From: Hemileia vastatrix
Lineage: Eukaryota > Basidiomycota > Pucciniomycetes > Pucciniales > Zaghouaniaceae
DNA: 64,000 nt
NCBI GenBank assembly: GCA_030280995.1
Contig: JASXTE010000002.1
Coordinates: 37,941,183 to 38,005,182, forward strand
Direction of reading: 5' to 3'
Positions 1 through 12,850 of the stretch are shown here, one piece after another. Under the pieces are notes generated by a model. The model saw only the letters and a list, made by a program, of their open reading frames with translations, did not search any database and was not told where the DNA came from. The position numbers were made by a program, and so were the translations under genes. Position 1 is the first letter of the stretch. Each line of letters begins with the position of its first letter.

Positions 1-1263
1 CCATAGAATTGTTTCAGCATTGTGGAATAGAATGACTGATTGTGAGGAACAGACAGTTAAGCTCACAAGTGATACAATTTCATCCTAAACATTAAATATT
101 TCTCAACTGAAAACACGTAATAAAGAATTAGAGAACAAACATTTGTCTCTAACTCTTAAATATGATTCATTGAGTAATAAATATAGTGAACTTTCAAACA
201 AATTCTGTGAGTTGGAAAACTTTTATGAATCACATTTATTGAAAATGAATCAAGAACTAAGTTATCTTTTTCACAGACAAATCAAAGTTTCTCTGAGCTT
301 CTAAAAAGATTGACTAAAGTTGAGATTTAAACTTCCAATATACTAATGAACCAGGATAATCATAAGTATACTCAGTATAATAATAATCCTTTCATTGGCA
401 AAAGTGAATCTCATTGCTTCCCTATACCACCACAACTAAAACCATCTGGTGGTAGTATCAAATCTGAAAATTTAAGTCACAAATCCGTACAGGAGGAAAT
501 ACAAGACTATTTATCAAGATTAAATGAGTTTTTGAATTTACCTAATATTAGTGAAATAAAATCCAATCAAAAGAACTGGCCTAAGATAGATCATTACCCA
601 ACTTATGATGGGAAAGCCAGCTCTGATTGGCAACATTTTATCCAAAGAATTGACAATTTGAAATTCTCATATTAGTTACCAGATGAAGAAATAACATCAA
701 AATTGATCTCTTTATTTAAGGATGTTGCTTTATTATGGTTTGAAGCTGTTTTGATTTAGGGTAAAGACTACTCTTGGGATGAATGGAAAAAACTAATTGA
801 AAAACAATTTGGAGGCTCTAAATTCAGGCTCACTCAGCAGAGACTTTATGAGAAAACTAGGTATAATCCGTTGAATGTTGACAAACATATGGTATTTTTA
901 ATGAATTTAAATAAAATATTAAAAGCCATTGACCCTAACATGGATTTTAACTTATGGAAAGATAAGATAATATATAAATTACCTATCTCTGTCAGAGACA
1001 TTGTTGTAGCTAGAACAATTAATGTTACTGAATATTCTGACTTTATTAATATTTGCAATGAAATATTACTAAACCATAAGTATGAAGCAAGGTATTCCAC
1101 TTATAAACAAAATGTTGAACCTGTGAAAAATCAGAATTCAAAAACACTTCAGGAGAAGCAGAAAAAACCTACTGCACCTGTAGTACCTAAAAAGTATGAA
1201 ACAAATACTTGTTATAAGTGTAACAAACCTTGGGTTAAAGGTCACAAGTGTGAGAAAAAATAA
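1..1263 (+). pseudogene. gypsy gag, broken
   Basis: The reading frame runs in from the left edge. Around 110-290 it encodes a Lys/Glu/Leu-rich stretch with heptad-like spacing, probably coiled coil. It continues through 346-675 and 680-1260 as a capsid-like region rich in Asp, Trp and Lys. The C-terminus carries one zinc knuckle (CYKCNKPWVKGHKC, about 1210-1255), of the C-x2-C-x7-H-x-C form often seen in gypsy Gag. In-frame stops at 672-674 (TAG) and near 757 (TAG) fall where the frame otherwise continues, so they look like former CAG codons. The role would have been the nucleocapsid shell that packages element RNA. Confidence 0.8.
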
Positions 1264-1399
1264 ATATTTTTGAGAATCAATGTGAATCTGAAACTAAAAC
1301 TTAAAAAAGAAAAGAATCAAGTGATTATGACAGCAATATCTCATATAGTGATGAAAATGAAGTCTGTATGTTGGAAGATGATTTGTCCATCTTTGACAA

Positions 1400-4300
1400 T
1401 CCAGTATTAAATATGGACTCAAATGAATCTTAAATGAATTTTGAGGATTCTTAAATCATTAAAGATATACAAGCTGATAACTTTAGAATGACACCTATCA
1501 CGGTTCCAGCTATCATTTCTGGTAAAAATGTTAATATAGTATTGGACACAGGAGCTGCTGGCTCTGTTGTTTCTACTAATACATTGCAGAAAATTGATAG
1601 TGAATATAAGTCTAAGCTTGAACCCCTTCAAAGTAAAAATTGGAGAGTTTTTGGATCAGTACTACATCCCATTGATAGATACAAAGCTGCTTTTTTCTTT
1701 AAACATCAACATGGTTATTTAAGAGTAACTTGTGACTTTGTAGTAATGGATAGTACTAACTGTAGTAACTGTTTTATCATTGGAAATGATATTCTGACTA
1801 AGTTTGGTGTGAAATTAGACCCTGCTAATAACAATTTTACAATTGGCATGCATGGTAAAAGGAAATTTAAAATAAATTCTTTTAACACAGTCTTACACAT
1901 TGAGTCACTAACAAATATTCTGTGCAAAGGAAGAGAATACAATGAGATGGAACTTCTGGAAACAGAAATTTCAAAACCATCATTTGGCACTCAGATAAGT
2001 GAAGCTGAGAAAAATAATATTTTGGACTTAATTAAAGCATTTCCAATGGCTTTTGCACATGGTACAAATGAACTTGGGCTTGTAAAAGATCATGAAATGA
2101 AGATTAGTTTAACCTGTGATATAGATAATATTCCTGCTAGTCTTAAATAGAATCCATACCCTGCTTCACCAATGAAGAGGAAAGACATATAGGATAATAT
2201 TAAGATTTTATTAAAAATGAACATTCTTGAAAAGGTTGAAACTACACCAAAATATTGTGTTATATCACCAGTGCTAATTTCTTATGAAAAAGATAAAGCA
2301 AGACTTTGTGGTGATTATAGAGCATTAAATACATTTGAAGTAGATGATATTCATCCCTTGCCAAGGATTGCCTCTATACATGCTACCCTCAAAGGTGCTT
2401 AATATATAAGTTGCCTATATGGAAATAAAGGGTACCATCAAATTCCTGTTGAAAAGAATTCACAGAACTTTTTGTTGATAATAACACACATGGGAATTTA
2501 TAAATATGTCAGGATGCCATTTGGACCAAAAAATGCTCCATCAGTATTTCAGAAGTTAATGGATATAACATTCCATAATGAAATGATTGAGGGATGGTTA
2601 ATGGTATACATTGATGACATCATAGTGTTCTCTAAGACATATGATGAACACTTAATCCATTTAAAGAAGGTATTTCAGAAAATGGATGAAATAAAAATGA
2701 CCCTTGCATTGAAAAAATGTAAATTTGAGTTTGAATCTTTAAAAGTGCTTGGTCATATTGTATCTGGCTTACAAATATGTGTACACCGAAATAAGGTGGC
2801 TGCAATAAAGAATATTGGCATTCCTCAAAATGTAAAGGATGTACAATCTTTTCTTGGTATGTGTGGTTATTATAGACAATATATAAAAACCTACCAGTTA
2901 ATTGCTGCACCATTGACCACACTGATAAAGAATTCAGAAGCTTTCATTTGGAATAATGAAAGACAACAGGCTTTTGATAAGTTGAAAGAATGTTTAATGA
3001 CAGCTCCTATCTTTGGATTACCAGATTTCCAATTACTTTTTGTATTATATACAGATGCAAGTTTTATTGGGCTGGGTGCTTCTTTGCATCAAAAAAAATT
3101 ATTGAAGGAAAAATTTCAGAAATAGTAATTTGCTATATTTCACGTACTCTAAGAAGTAGTGAATTGAAATATGGTGCTACTCAACTTGAATGTTTGGCAG
3201 TAGTAAGGGCTCTTGAGAAGCTACATTATTACCTTGAAGACCAAAAATTTGAGTTAATAACTGACTGTAGTGCAGTTAAATCACTCTTAAACATGAAAAC
3301 TCCTAATAGACACATGTTTAGATGGAAATTAGCTGTACAAGAATACAGAGGACAGATGACTATTGCACATAGAGCAGGAACCTTACACTCTAGTTTAGAT
3401 TTGTTATCTAGAGTACCTCTACCTAATAATGATGATAATCCTGTTTATGTTCCTGAAACAGATATTATTAGCATTTATGGCATTTATATTGTAGATCTTG
3501 AGGATGAATTTATGCAATAAATTCTTGATATGTATGCTTCAGATCCTGACTTGAGTAAACTCACTACAATATTAAATGATCCATCTAATGCTTCAATGAA
3601 TTTTTTAATAAAAACATTACCTAATAAGTATAAAGAGACATTAGAAAAAGGAAAATTTTCCATTGAGGATGGTTTTATATATTACAGGAAAAAATTAAGT
3701 AATGTAATTTTAATTTCCCCTTCAATGAAGGAGTTAATGTTAAGTATATTTCATGATGATATATTAGCAGGTCATTTTGACTACCATAAAACATTAACCA
3801 GGTTGAAAAACACAGCTTGGTGGATTAACATGTCTGAGGATGTTCAAAAATATGTTGAGACATGTGATTCTTGTCAAAAATCTAAAAGATTAACAGGCAA
3901 AAGAGCTGGTTTATTACAACAAATTGAGCAACCAAAATCTCCATGGGAAATAATTAACATGGACTTTGTAACAGGTATTCGAATAGCAGGGAATAAGAGT
4001 TATAACTCCTGCTGGGTAATAGTAGATAGATTTGCAAAGATGTGTAAATTTATTCCTACCCACAAAGAGGTTTCTGCAAAGGACTTATCTTTTTTATGGT
4101 GGACACAAATGTTAAATATAGCAGGTTTCCCTTAAGCAATAATTTCTGACAGATATCCTAAATTTACTTCTGAGTTCTGGACATCACTTATAGATGTTTC
4201 AGGGTGTCAATTAAAATTTTCCACAGCACACCATCCACAAACTGATGGGCTAGCAGAAAGAATGATACAAACTTTGGAAGATATGATAAGAAGATATTGT

Positions 4301-5040
4301 GCTTTTGGTCTTAACTTAAAAGACAATGACAAATTCATGCATGATTGGGTAACCCTTATCCCAGGTTTAGAATTTGCATAAAATAGTACAGTACATTCTT
4401 TCACTGGCAAAAAGCCATTTGAGTTATGGTTGGGTTATGTACCTAATACCCCTGCTAAAACTCTTAATAAATTACCTAGATTGGATATCCATCCAGGTAC
4501 TAAATCTTTTCTTCAGATGCAAGAATTATGCAGAAAAAATGCTCAAGAATGTATAAATAAGGTGTTTGAGTATGAGATGAAAAGATGGGATATAGCCCAT
4601 AAAGAAAAAATTTTCAAAGAGGGTGATGAAGTCCTTATTTCTACACTAAATTTCAATTTAAATGGTAATGTTAAATTGAAGGATCCATTCATTGGACCAT
4701 TTGTAGTTAAAAAGAGGGTTGGTAACAATGCTGTTGAGGTTATTCTATATGCACCATATGATATAAAACATCCAGTATTTCTTATTTCTCTTATAAAACC
4801 ATACCATTACAATGATACTGCTCTATTTCCAAGAAGATCAAGGAGGCATAAACAGCAACCTGAAGAAATAGTTGAAAAGGCAGAAATTGAAAAGATACTT
4901 AAAAAGAGACACCTTACTAAAGAAAAGGGAGTTGAGTATCTATTAAGATTTAAAAATAAATCAAGTGAATATGACCAGTGAATTCCAGAAAATGAAATCT
5001 CTGATCTTAAAAATCTATTGAAAAAATTTAAATCAAAATA
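1400..5040 (+). pseudogene. gypsy pol: protease, RT, RNase H, integrase, chromodomain
   Basis: The aspartic protease has the DTGA active site near 1541. Reverse transcriptase follows, with a conserved MPFGPKNAPSVFQ block near 2513 and the catalytic YIDD near 2610. RNase H begins with YTDAS near 3050, where the frame shifts, and continues into a second ORF. The integrase zinc domain (H-x-H ... C-x2-C) lies at about 3755-3880. The core then begins with MDFVTG (3959) and runs past ISDRYP (4142) into the ADR-type Glu region near 4255. A chromodomain-like tail (VEKILKKR-type, about 4870-4990) ends the protein. Stops at 2148 (TAG), about 2190 (TAG), 2400 (TAA), 4133 (TAA), about 4379 (TAA) and about 4979 (TGA, likely a former Trp) interrupt it. 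Confidence 0.88.
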
Positions 5041-5154
5041 ATACTGTTTATTCAGTATATGTATTATAGAAAATTTAAAAAAAAATTCTATTCACTCCTT
5101 ACTTTTAATTAAAATTTCTTAACATTTTTTTATTGTTTTTTTTGGGTGAGGGAG

Positions 5155-6330
5155 TTTCAGCCTAGATATCTGTAGGACTAAGTATTTCTTAAACTTAAAT
5201 TAATATAACCTTAAGTACATTAAGCTTATATCTTAAAAATAAGGTTAAAACAATAATATATATGATTATATTACATATATATATAATTATTACTCTATTA
5301 TATAAATTATAGTAGTTTAAATAGCTTATCCATAGCTTAATAATACTTATTAAGGTGCTAATGGAGTCACAATATACTTATCTTAAGTGATATTAAGTAA
5401 TTATTGACATACATAAGCTTATATGTATACATAAATCTCATATTCAGTGAAATATGCAGTATATTATGTATATCTAGGTATATAAGTGGGTTTTAGCCTC
5501 TTAATAGCCTATAAACTTTGTTTTTATGCTTATTTAAGGTCATATGGACGTATCCAGCGGACTCACAACGCCTAAAGAAGCATATACATCTATTTCAGGC
5601 GCATACACTCAGTTTGGACAACTTAATCTGCTTCCTTGGATGGATATTCACGGATTTATGGGTTGGGAGGTCATTGCTGGGTTAATATGGATGCTTGGGG
5701 ATGTTATTGGGGCTTTGGACATTTCATTTGTTTCCTTTATATCCTTTGGGTCTCATTATATCCTCTTTGGATGAGTTGTTTTACCTGTTTCTTTATGGTA
5801 TCCACTTTTATCTGGATTTTCTATTTATGGTATGGGTCTGTGTTATCATTAATTGTGATGGAGGGTCCTTACTGGAGGTCTGCTTGTTGAATCTTCTTGA
5901 AGTGGACGCTATGGGGAGGTGGTGGGCCCTCACAGTGCTCTAATTTCCGGGGATAGCAGTGACATCATCTGGATTGAAGGTCTGTGCACTCCAGTGGATT
6001 TTGGTATAAGTAAGGGAGGATTTTGATGGTTATTAGACATCACTTACTTACTAAAATTCAAACAAAAATTATAACACAATTATTATTATTTAAAAATATA
6101 TTATAAAGCCTTTATAAATTGATATTATCTTTATATAAGCTTTAACTATATTATATTCATCTATTTTCCACCACTAGCACGCATTTAAATCCAAGTATTG
6201 TGAGTTTTATTTGAGTATAACTATTTTATTAGTCTTCCCCTGAGGTTTAATCACCAAATCATTTATCAATAAGTAGTAGGAACATTAATAAATACTATTA
6301 AATCATACTTATATACTAGATACACTGAAA
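5155..6330 (+). repeat. 3' LTR of the gypsy element (about 1176 bp)
   Basis: It starts TTTCAGCC directly after a G-rich purine tract and ends TGAAA. The same-family solo LTR at 39289-41972 has the intact ends TGTCAGCC and TGACA, so both ends here are mutated. Alignable blocks include the region before AATATGCAGT and the GGACAACTTAATCTG block near 5618. Short ORFs inside it (5544-5943) are chance readings of the LTR and not genes. Confidence 0.85.
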
Positions 6331-6474
6331 AAGACTATATTATTTTGTAGGTATTCAACACTTTAAATTCAAACATAAGAAGGGAAAGAAAAGAATAATT
6401 GAATTGAAAACGTATGGAAGGCCATTAATGAATAATGAGTGACTACTTTATCCCTAATTGTACATACAACAATA

Positions 6475-7551
6475 TCATGTTTGAGTGGCATTTCTGGATG
6501 AGCAGGGATCTATTAAACAGTATCTGTTAGGAACTACAAAATCATAACTTTTATTGGTTATGGAAAAAGGTAAGTTATGAAATATTTCAACATACAAGTC
6601 ACAATTTAATTATCTTACATTTACTTAGGATTGCTGTTGCCAAGTCAGTTTGACACCAGAACTGAAAATTAAGGCTGTTCTACAACAACTAGCATATGGT
6701 ACTTTAGCTGATAGCACTGATGAGTTTGTTTGTATTGGCAATACTACTTCCCTGAGAGCTCCAAAGCACTTCATCAAAGATATAACTATTTTATATGGAA
6801 AGGAGTACTTACAAGAACCTAATGCTTCTGAAAAGAAAATTATATTGAGAGATTACAGAGAACAAAGATTCCCTGGATGTCTTGGTTCAATAGATGGGAT
6901 GCACTAAGTGTGGAAAAAATTCCCAGAAGCTTGGAAAGGTCGATTTCAAGGAAAAAAAAGGCACATCTACAATGATACTTGAAGCTTTTGCTAGCAAGAA
7001 CCTGCATTTTTGGAACTCCTGGAGCTCTAAATGATATCAATTTCTTCATAGAAGTAAAATATTTGACAGATTATAGGCTGGTACTCAAGATGAGGTGCTT
7101 TTTAAGATAAATAATCATAGATATAAAAATGTGTATTACCTGGCAGATTGAATCTATCCTCCATGGTCCATGCTTGTTAAGAATATACCCCACCCACAAG
7201 ATGAAGCGAGTTAATACTTTTCCAAACTACAAGAAGCTTCACAAAAAGACACTGAGCATGCCTTGTGCTTTTGGGGTATTACGTGCACAATGGGGAATAG
7301 TTAAACAGCCATGCCCCCTATGGAGGAGAGAAATTTGCAATCAAATAATGAAATTTTGTATAATATTACACAAAATTATCATTGATTCAAAATCTATGAC
7401 AGATCAATTTCTATCTGATGCACACAATATATCAAGTCAAGTAGTTGAAAGTCATCATGATCCTGCCTTTTTCAACAGCATATCTCATTTTATGCAGAGG
7501 AGTCAAATTTACACAACTCAACTATCAGCTTTCAACTATGTGAAGATTTAA
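6475..7551 (+). pseudogene. ALP1/HARBI1-type PIF/Harbinger transposase, decayed
   Basis: The frame encodes a FxWMSRDLL-like start near 6480, a probable intron at 6570-6628 (GTAAGT donor, CTTAG acceptor), then LAYGTLADSTDEF and FPGCLGSIDGMH (first catalytic Asp, near 6890). After several stops and frameshifts it resumes with YLAD near 7136 and an AFGVLRAQW-type block with ILHKIIID near 7260-7385. These are landmarks of the ALP1-like DDE nuclease family that cuts and pastes Harbinger elements. The stop after the first DDE block (6905) and many later stops make it dead. It is a different lineage from the transposase at 22043. Its Myb-like partner lies on the other strand at 10420-11400. Confidence 0.8.
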
Positions 7552-7599
7552 AAATTGCTAACTGGGAAGGTAGGGGAAATTTAATTAAAAATTAATTAT

Positions 7600-10300
7600 A
7601 AATTATTTTATTTAAAGAAAAAATCTACAGAATATAAGCCTACTTAGAAAAAATACTACAAAAACTTTATATTTTATTAGTCCTATGTTTTCTTCACTTT
7701 AAAAAATTTGAACAGATTTTATTACATACTTATTTAAAATTTTATAAAACCCAAAAAAAAAATTCTTTTACAATTTAAATATAACAGAATTTTAAAAAAA
7801 TTTCTCAAAATGCTTTCCAATTAAAAAGATGATTAAAATAAATGCTTATCTTTAATTATTTTGTTGAATGTCCATTATTGTGCAATTTATTTTATAAATA
7901 TAAAATATATAAATATTATTTAAGTAGAGTTGAGCTCAAATATTAAAATTAATATAATAAGTAAAAAGGAACCCAGAAAGGATGAAACTTTAGCATTAGA
8001 GAAGTTCCAACTTGTAAATTTATAATTCATAGGTAGATATTTAAAATGTCAAATAATATGTAATAATTTTGGAAAAGTGGAATTTTTATTAATACATATA
8101 AATTTATAATGGAAAAGGGTCACTTATATTAATATATATAGATTAATAAAGAAAAAGGTCACTTATATAAACTTATATATATTTATAATGAAAATATGTT
8201 GCTTTTATTAATATATATAAATTTATAATAGAAATGGGTTGCTTTTATTAATAAATATATATTTTTAATTACATGGTATGAGGAGGGAATGTTCTGCCAA
8301 ACAACCCTTCTTATATACTGCAAGGGGACCCTCAATGGCCAGTGATTTTTCCCCTGGCCACTTGTGTTTAGAGGGGCCACCTGATGCAAATATGCCTCAC
8401 TCCTGGTAGAATGGGGAAGGCTATAATATTTGCCGAGACAATAAAAGTACTTTCCCTTACCTTGACCAAAAAAATTGAGCTTATCTCTTGGAAAATATGG
8501 ATAATAATACTATAGAAACTAAAAATCAAAGTTGAGCCAAAGAAAAAAATTAAAAATAATAGAAAGAAAAAATTCAACTAAAAAATAAGGGAGAGGTAAA
8601 GGAAAAAAATTTACCTACTAAAAAAATGGGAGAGCCCAAGGAAATAAAAAAAAATTACAAATAAGAAAAAAAAAATATTTTCCTACTAAAAAAGAAGGGA
8701 GAGCCAAAGGAAGAGGAAATAGTAAGAAAAAAAAATTAAAATCTAAAAAAAAAGAGAGCCAAAAACAAATTACAGAGAACTGAATATAAAAAATTTTACC
8801 TACTAAAAAAATGGGAGAGCCAAAGGAAACAAAAAAAAATTAAAAACAAATTACAAAGAAGAGAAAAAAAATTTCCTACTATAAAAGAAGGGAGAGCCAA
8901 AGGAAATTTAATTTGTTTTTCTTACTATTTCATTTTCCTTTGGCTCTCCCTTTATTTTTAGTAGGCAAATCATTTTTTCTCTTCTTTGTAATTTGTTTTT
9001 GATTTTTTTTGTTTCCTTTTCCTCTCCCATTTTTTTATTTGGTTCTCTGTAATTTGTTTTCAGCTCTCCTTTTTTTTTTAGATCTTAATATGTTTTTCTT
9101 ACTATTTCCTTTTCCTTCAGCTCTTGCTTCTTTTTTAGTAGGCAAATATTTTTTTTTCTCTTATTTGTAATTTGTTTTTTTTCCTTTGGCTCTCCCATTT
9201 TTTTAGTAGGTAATTTTTTTCCTTTGCCTCTCCCTTATTTTTTACTTGGAATTTTTTTTCTCTTATTTTTATTTTTTTTTCTTACTAAATTTTTTTCTTC
9301 TTTGCCTCACCTTTGATTTTTAGTTTCTATAGTGTTACTATCCATATTTTCCAGGATATACATGGGATTTTTTCAGTTAAGGTAAGAATAAGTATTTTTT
9401 TTTCTTGGAAAATATGATAACCTTCTCCAATATACTAGGAGTGAGGCATATTTTCATCAGGTTGCCCCTCTAAACACAAGTGTCTAGTGGAAAAACCATT
9501 GGCCATTGAGGGTCCCCTTGCAATATACAAGGGGGGTTGTTCTGCAAATTATTCCCTCCTCATACCATGTAATTATAAATATATATTTATTAATAAAAGC
9601 AATCCATTTCTATTATAAATTTATATATATTAATAAAAGCAACCCATTTATATTATAAATTTATATATATTAATAAAAGCAACCTATTTCAATTATAAAT
9701 TTATATAAGTTTATATAAGTGACCCTTTTCTATTATAAATCTATATATATTAATATAAGTGACTCTTTTCCATTATAAATTTAGATATATTAATAAAAAC
9801 AACCCTTTTCCAAAATTCTTACATATTATTTTTCATTTTAATTATCTACCTATGAATTATAAATTCATTAGTTGGAACTTCTCTGTTGCTAAATTTTTAT
9901 CCTTTCTGGGTTCCTTTTTACTTGTCATATTAATTTTAATATTTGAGCTCAACTCTACTTAAATAATATTTATATATTTTATATTTTACTTATATATATA
10001 AAATAAATTTCAAAATAATGGACATTTAACAAAATAATTAAAGGTAAGCATTTATTTTAATCATTTTTTTTAATTGGAAAGCATTTTAAGCTAATTTTTT
10101 TAACATCCTGTTATATTTGAATTGTAAAAGAGTTTTTTTTTGGGTTTTATCAAATGTTAAATAAGTAATTAATAAAAAAATTTCGCATTTTTTAAATTGA
10201 ATAAAACATAGGACTAATAAAATATTAAGTTTTTGTAGTATTTTTTTCAACCACATATATTCTATATTTTATTTATTTAAATAAAATTTTATTTTGTCAT
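7600..10300. repeat. giant inverted repeat (about 1.35-kb arms)
   Basis: The sequence reads in from both sides as its own reverse complement around a centre near 8920-8950. Outer matches are AAATACTACAAAAACT (7651) against AGTTTTTGTAGTATTT (10230). Further in are a TTGAGCTCAA-containing block (about 7930 and 9950) and the stretch around ACATGGTATGAGGAGGGAAT (8270 and 9550). Central blocks such as GGGAGAGCCAAAGG (8891) mirror CCTTTGGCTCTCCC (8938). Each arm holds tandem units of about 45 bp (8090-8280 and 9570-9810) and an inner purine/pyrimidine-asymmetric tandem repeat. No coding capacity is visible. It is probably a foldback or MITE-like element inserted between the two ORFs of the flanking Harbinger remnant. 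Confidence 0.9.
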
Positions 10301-10419
10301 ACAAAGCTATTATATTAAGACCTAACACCAGACCTACTTTTTTTAATCTTCTTTCATTTTATATAGAATTTATATATCATTAGCATTGCATAAATTATTT
10401 TCTTTCAAAATAAGAAGCT

Positions 10420-11400
10420 GTTTAATCTCACTGCTCCTCATCTCACAGTCTAACATTTCCAAATTTATTCTCATATTTTGCTGATTGATTTTCAAATTTC
10501 ATTCATCAAGTTCCACTTTTTTTTGTTTAGAAAGAGTCTTTCCTTTTGAATTAAAATTTTCTCTTTTTGAGTTCAAGCTGGTCTTGAGTTATGTCGAGTT
10601 GTTTTTCTAATATATCTATTTTTTTTCTAGCTAACTCATTACTGTCAAACATAGCCTGAATTCATTTTTCAGCTGTGTTGTTATAATGTGAAAAAACTTT
10701 TTTCTTTTCTGCTTCTGAAGATTCTTCATGTTTGCATTTTTTTTCTGCTCTCTGGCCAAGAGGACATTCATTATCTGATGGAGAAGGTGAGGTAGGACAG
10801 CTGCTTGATTCCATTTGGGTGCTTTTTTGACTAGAAAAACTGTTTACCCCCAATCTTTTTGTACTCTAATTGGTTTCTATTTGGGCCAATCTTTGTGCAC
10901 TTTAAAAACTATCTAAAGGTGAGTTTCTGTTAGGTTTTAAATGCCATTTTGGAGAAAATTTGAGTTTCTCCAAAGCTAATAAACTCTTGAATGTAGTTTT
11001 TCATTGATCTTCATAGATTGAAAGTGCACTTTGTATCTGATTCCTTGGGCTTGTTCCACTAGGTGTATTTCTCTTGATACCATGATATATAGCACTAAAT
11101 TTAATAGTAGTTGTGTTCAATTCTTACCATCTAGTGTTAGATAGAGGTGCTATTAGCCATTGTTTAGTTGTTAGGTATAAGGTAGTCATAATCAAAGCTT
11201 TATGGACCTGATTTCAACCTGTCCAAAATCTCTGTAGTGCAGCTTACTATGAGCATTAAATTGTGCTTCTATTTTCTTGTAAAATTTTTCACCTGACTGT
11301 GAAGTAAAAAACTCTGGTTGTTCACTAACTGATATCCAAGATATTTCTAGTTGTTTTCTGTAGTGGGGGTTCAAGTTTGGATATCACTTTTTCCTAGGAT
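10420..11400 (-). pseudogene. Myb/SANT-like partner ORF of the ALP1-type Harbinger, decayed
   Basis: Reading leftward from about 11400, the frame gives a WISVSEQPEFFTSQSGEKFY block and then FSAIYHGIKR and PKWHLK-like segments. This is the trihelix/Myb-like domain typical of the second ORF of PIF/Harbinger elements. A Ser-rich stretch and a Lys/Glu-rich coiled-coil tail follow (10853-10420). Stops at about 11192, 10910 and 10662, among others, break it. In known Harbinger systems this protein binds the transposon ends and brings the DDE nuclease to the nucleus. Here it faces the transposase at 6475-7551, from which it is separated by the giant palindrome. Confidence 0.7.
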
Positions 11401-12429
11401 TGTTTAACCTTTTTCCTTATTTTAGGTTGAGAATTTGTTGCAAGTGGTTTATAGTAGCTTAAATAGAGGAAATTCAGTAATGAGTAGTGAGTAAAGTGAC
11501 TTTAAAAGATAATTTTTGAAACAGTGGTGGAATCAAGGGTGTGATTAAGTATCTTGATGAGCAATGAAAAATGAAAAAAATTTGGCAAGGAGAGGTGCGA
11601 GTTAATGACACAAAGTAAGTATCTGTAAGTATATATACTTACTTGTACCCAAAATTTACCAAAATGAATATCTAATGTGAGGTGTAAATGACAAGGTGCT
11701 GGAAAATGCATCTAAGTAATAGCTAAGTATGCATGGAGTGGCATGTTACCAACACAATGGTAGATGCCCTAAGTTATACAATCTGGAACCTAATTTTATG
11801 GTAAGGAAGTAAAGATAAATCTAGTTACTAAATTCAGAATCAAAATTTTTGTACCTCTCACTTCTAATTTTTAAAGAAAACCCAGAAATATGTATATATT
11901 TCAATTAATGAATCACATTATATAATTTCATGTAAAATAGAATATATCAGATCAGGGAATTTAAATCAGGGAAATAACTAGTGTAATGGGATAAAGATGA
12001 ACTTCCAAAAACTACAAAAAAAAATACTAATTAAGTGGCCCATATGACAAATTGCTATGGATTTGGAAAATGTACCATAAATGAAATTAAAATAAGACTA
12101 AAAAATTTATCACAATAGAATATGAGGGTGAGAGTTTCTAGAATGTATAAAATTCACTTTTGTAGTCCGGTTAACTTATTTTCAAACTTACTTGCTAGTC
12201 CCCCTATTATTTTGTGGTGAATTATGGTAAAATGATCCTGAAGATATTTAGTAGGCTTTTTTAGACTCCTATTGAACTCCTAATAAAATATGTCAAAAAT
12301 ACATTGAGTAAAAACTAATAATTTACTGAGAATTTAATAAGAAGAAAATGATTGTAGCCTGAGAAAATACTGATTGGCTAATTAATAGTCAATGGGAAGT
12401 TATTTGATGATGTTCAATCACACAAGTAG
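11401..12429. other. AT-rich sequence, no gene seen
   Basis: No reading frame of interest or clear repeat is visible. It probably includes the 5' flank and outer end of the Harbinger remnant, but no terminal repeat could be recognised. Confidence 0.5.
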
Positions 12430-12850
12430 AAATGATTTACTGGTTACTGAGAATCGATAAATTAATTACTGAGTGTTGAATGACTAATTAATGAGAAGTG
12501 AATGACTAGTTACTGAGAAGTGACTGACTAGTTACTGAGAAGTGACTGACTAGTTACTGAGAAGTGACTGATTAGTTACTGAAAAGTGACTGACTAGTTA
12601 CTGAGAAGTGACTGATTAGTTACTGAAAAGTGACTGACTAGTTACTGAGAAGTGACTGACTAGTTACTGAGAAGTGACTGACTAGTTACTGAGAAGTGAC
12701 TGACTAGTTACTGAAAAGTGACTTACTAGTTACTGAGAAGTGACTGACTCGTTACTGAGAAGTTACTGACTAGTTACTTTGAAGAGACTGACTAGTTACT
12801 GAGAAGTTACTAACTAGTTACTGAGAATTGACTGACTTTTTACAAAAGAA
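12430..12850 (+). repeat. 22-bp minisatellite, about 18 copies
   Basis: Tandem copies of GTGACTGACTAGTTACTGAG plus AA (22 bp). The first and last units are degenerate (for example CTAATTAATGAGAAGTGAAT at the left and AACTAGTTACTGAGAATTGA at the right). Middle copies differ mainly by GAGAAG/GAAAAG and GACTAG/GATTAG transitions. Spacers are not unique, so it is not a CRISPR array. Confidence 0.92.

Larger units (their letters stand above)
1..6330 (+). mobile_element. Ty3/gypsy chromodomain retrotransposon, decayed, 5' end outside window
   Basis: A gag-protease-RT-RNase H-integrase-chromodomain order is followed by a polypurine tract (about 5140-5154) and a 3' LTR. The order with integrase last places it in Ty3/gypsy, and the chromodomain-like tail suggests a chromovirus. 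The coding region is broken by about ten in-frame stops and a few frameshifts, so it cannot encode working proteins. The 5' LTR and primer-binding site must lie upstream of base 1. A solo LTR of the same family (39289-41972) confirms the LTR length. Confidence 0.9.

Noticed and set aside
5544..5943. Overlapping ORFs of 76-84 residues rich in Trp and Phe
   Set aside because: They lie wholly inside the gypsy LTR, overlap in three frames, and are not kept open in the solo LTR copy at 39289-41972.
12430..12850. Possible CRISPR-like array
   Set aside because: Units are head-to-tail with no unique spacers, and the window is clearly eukaryotic.
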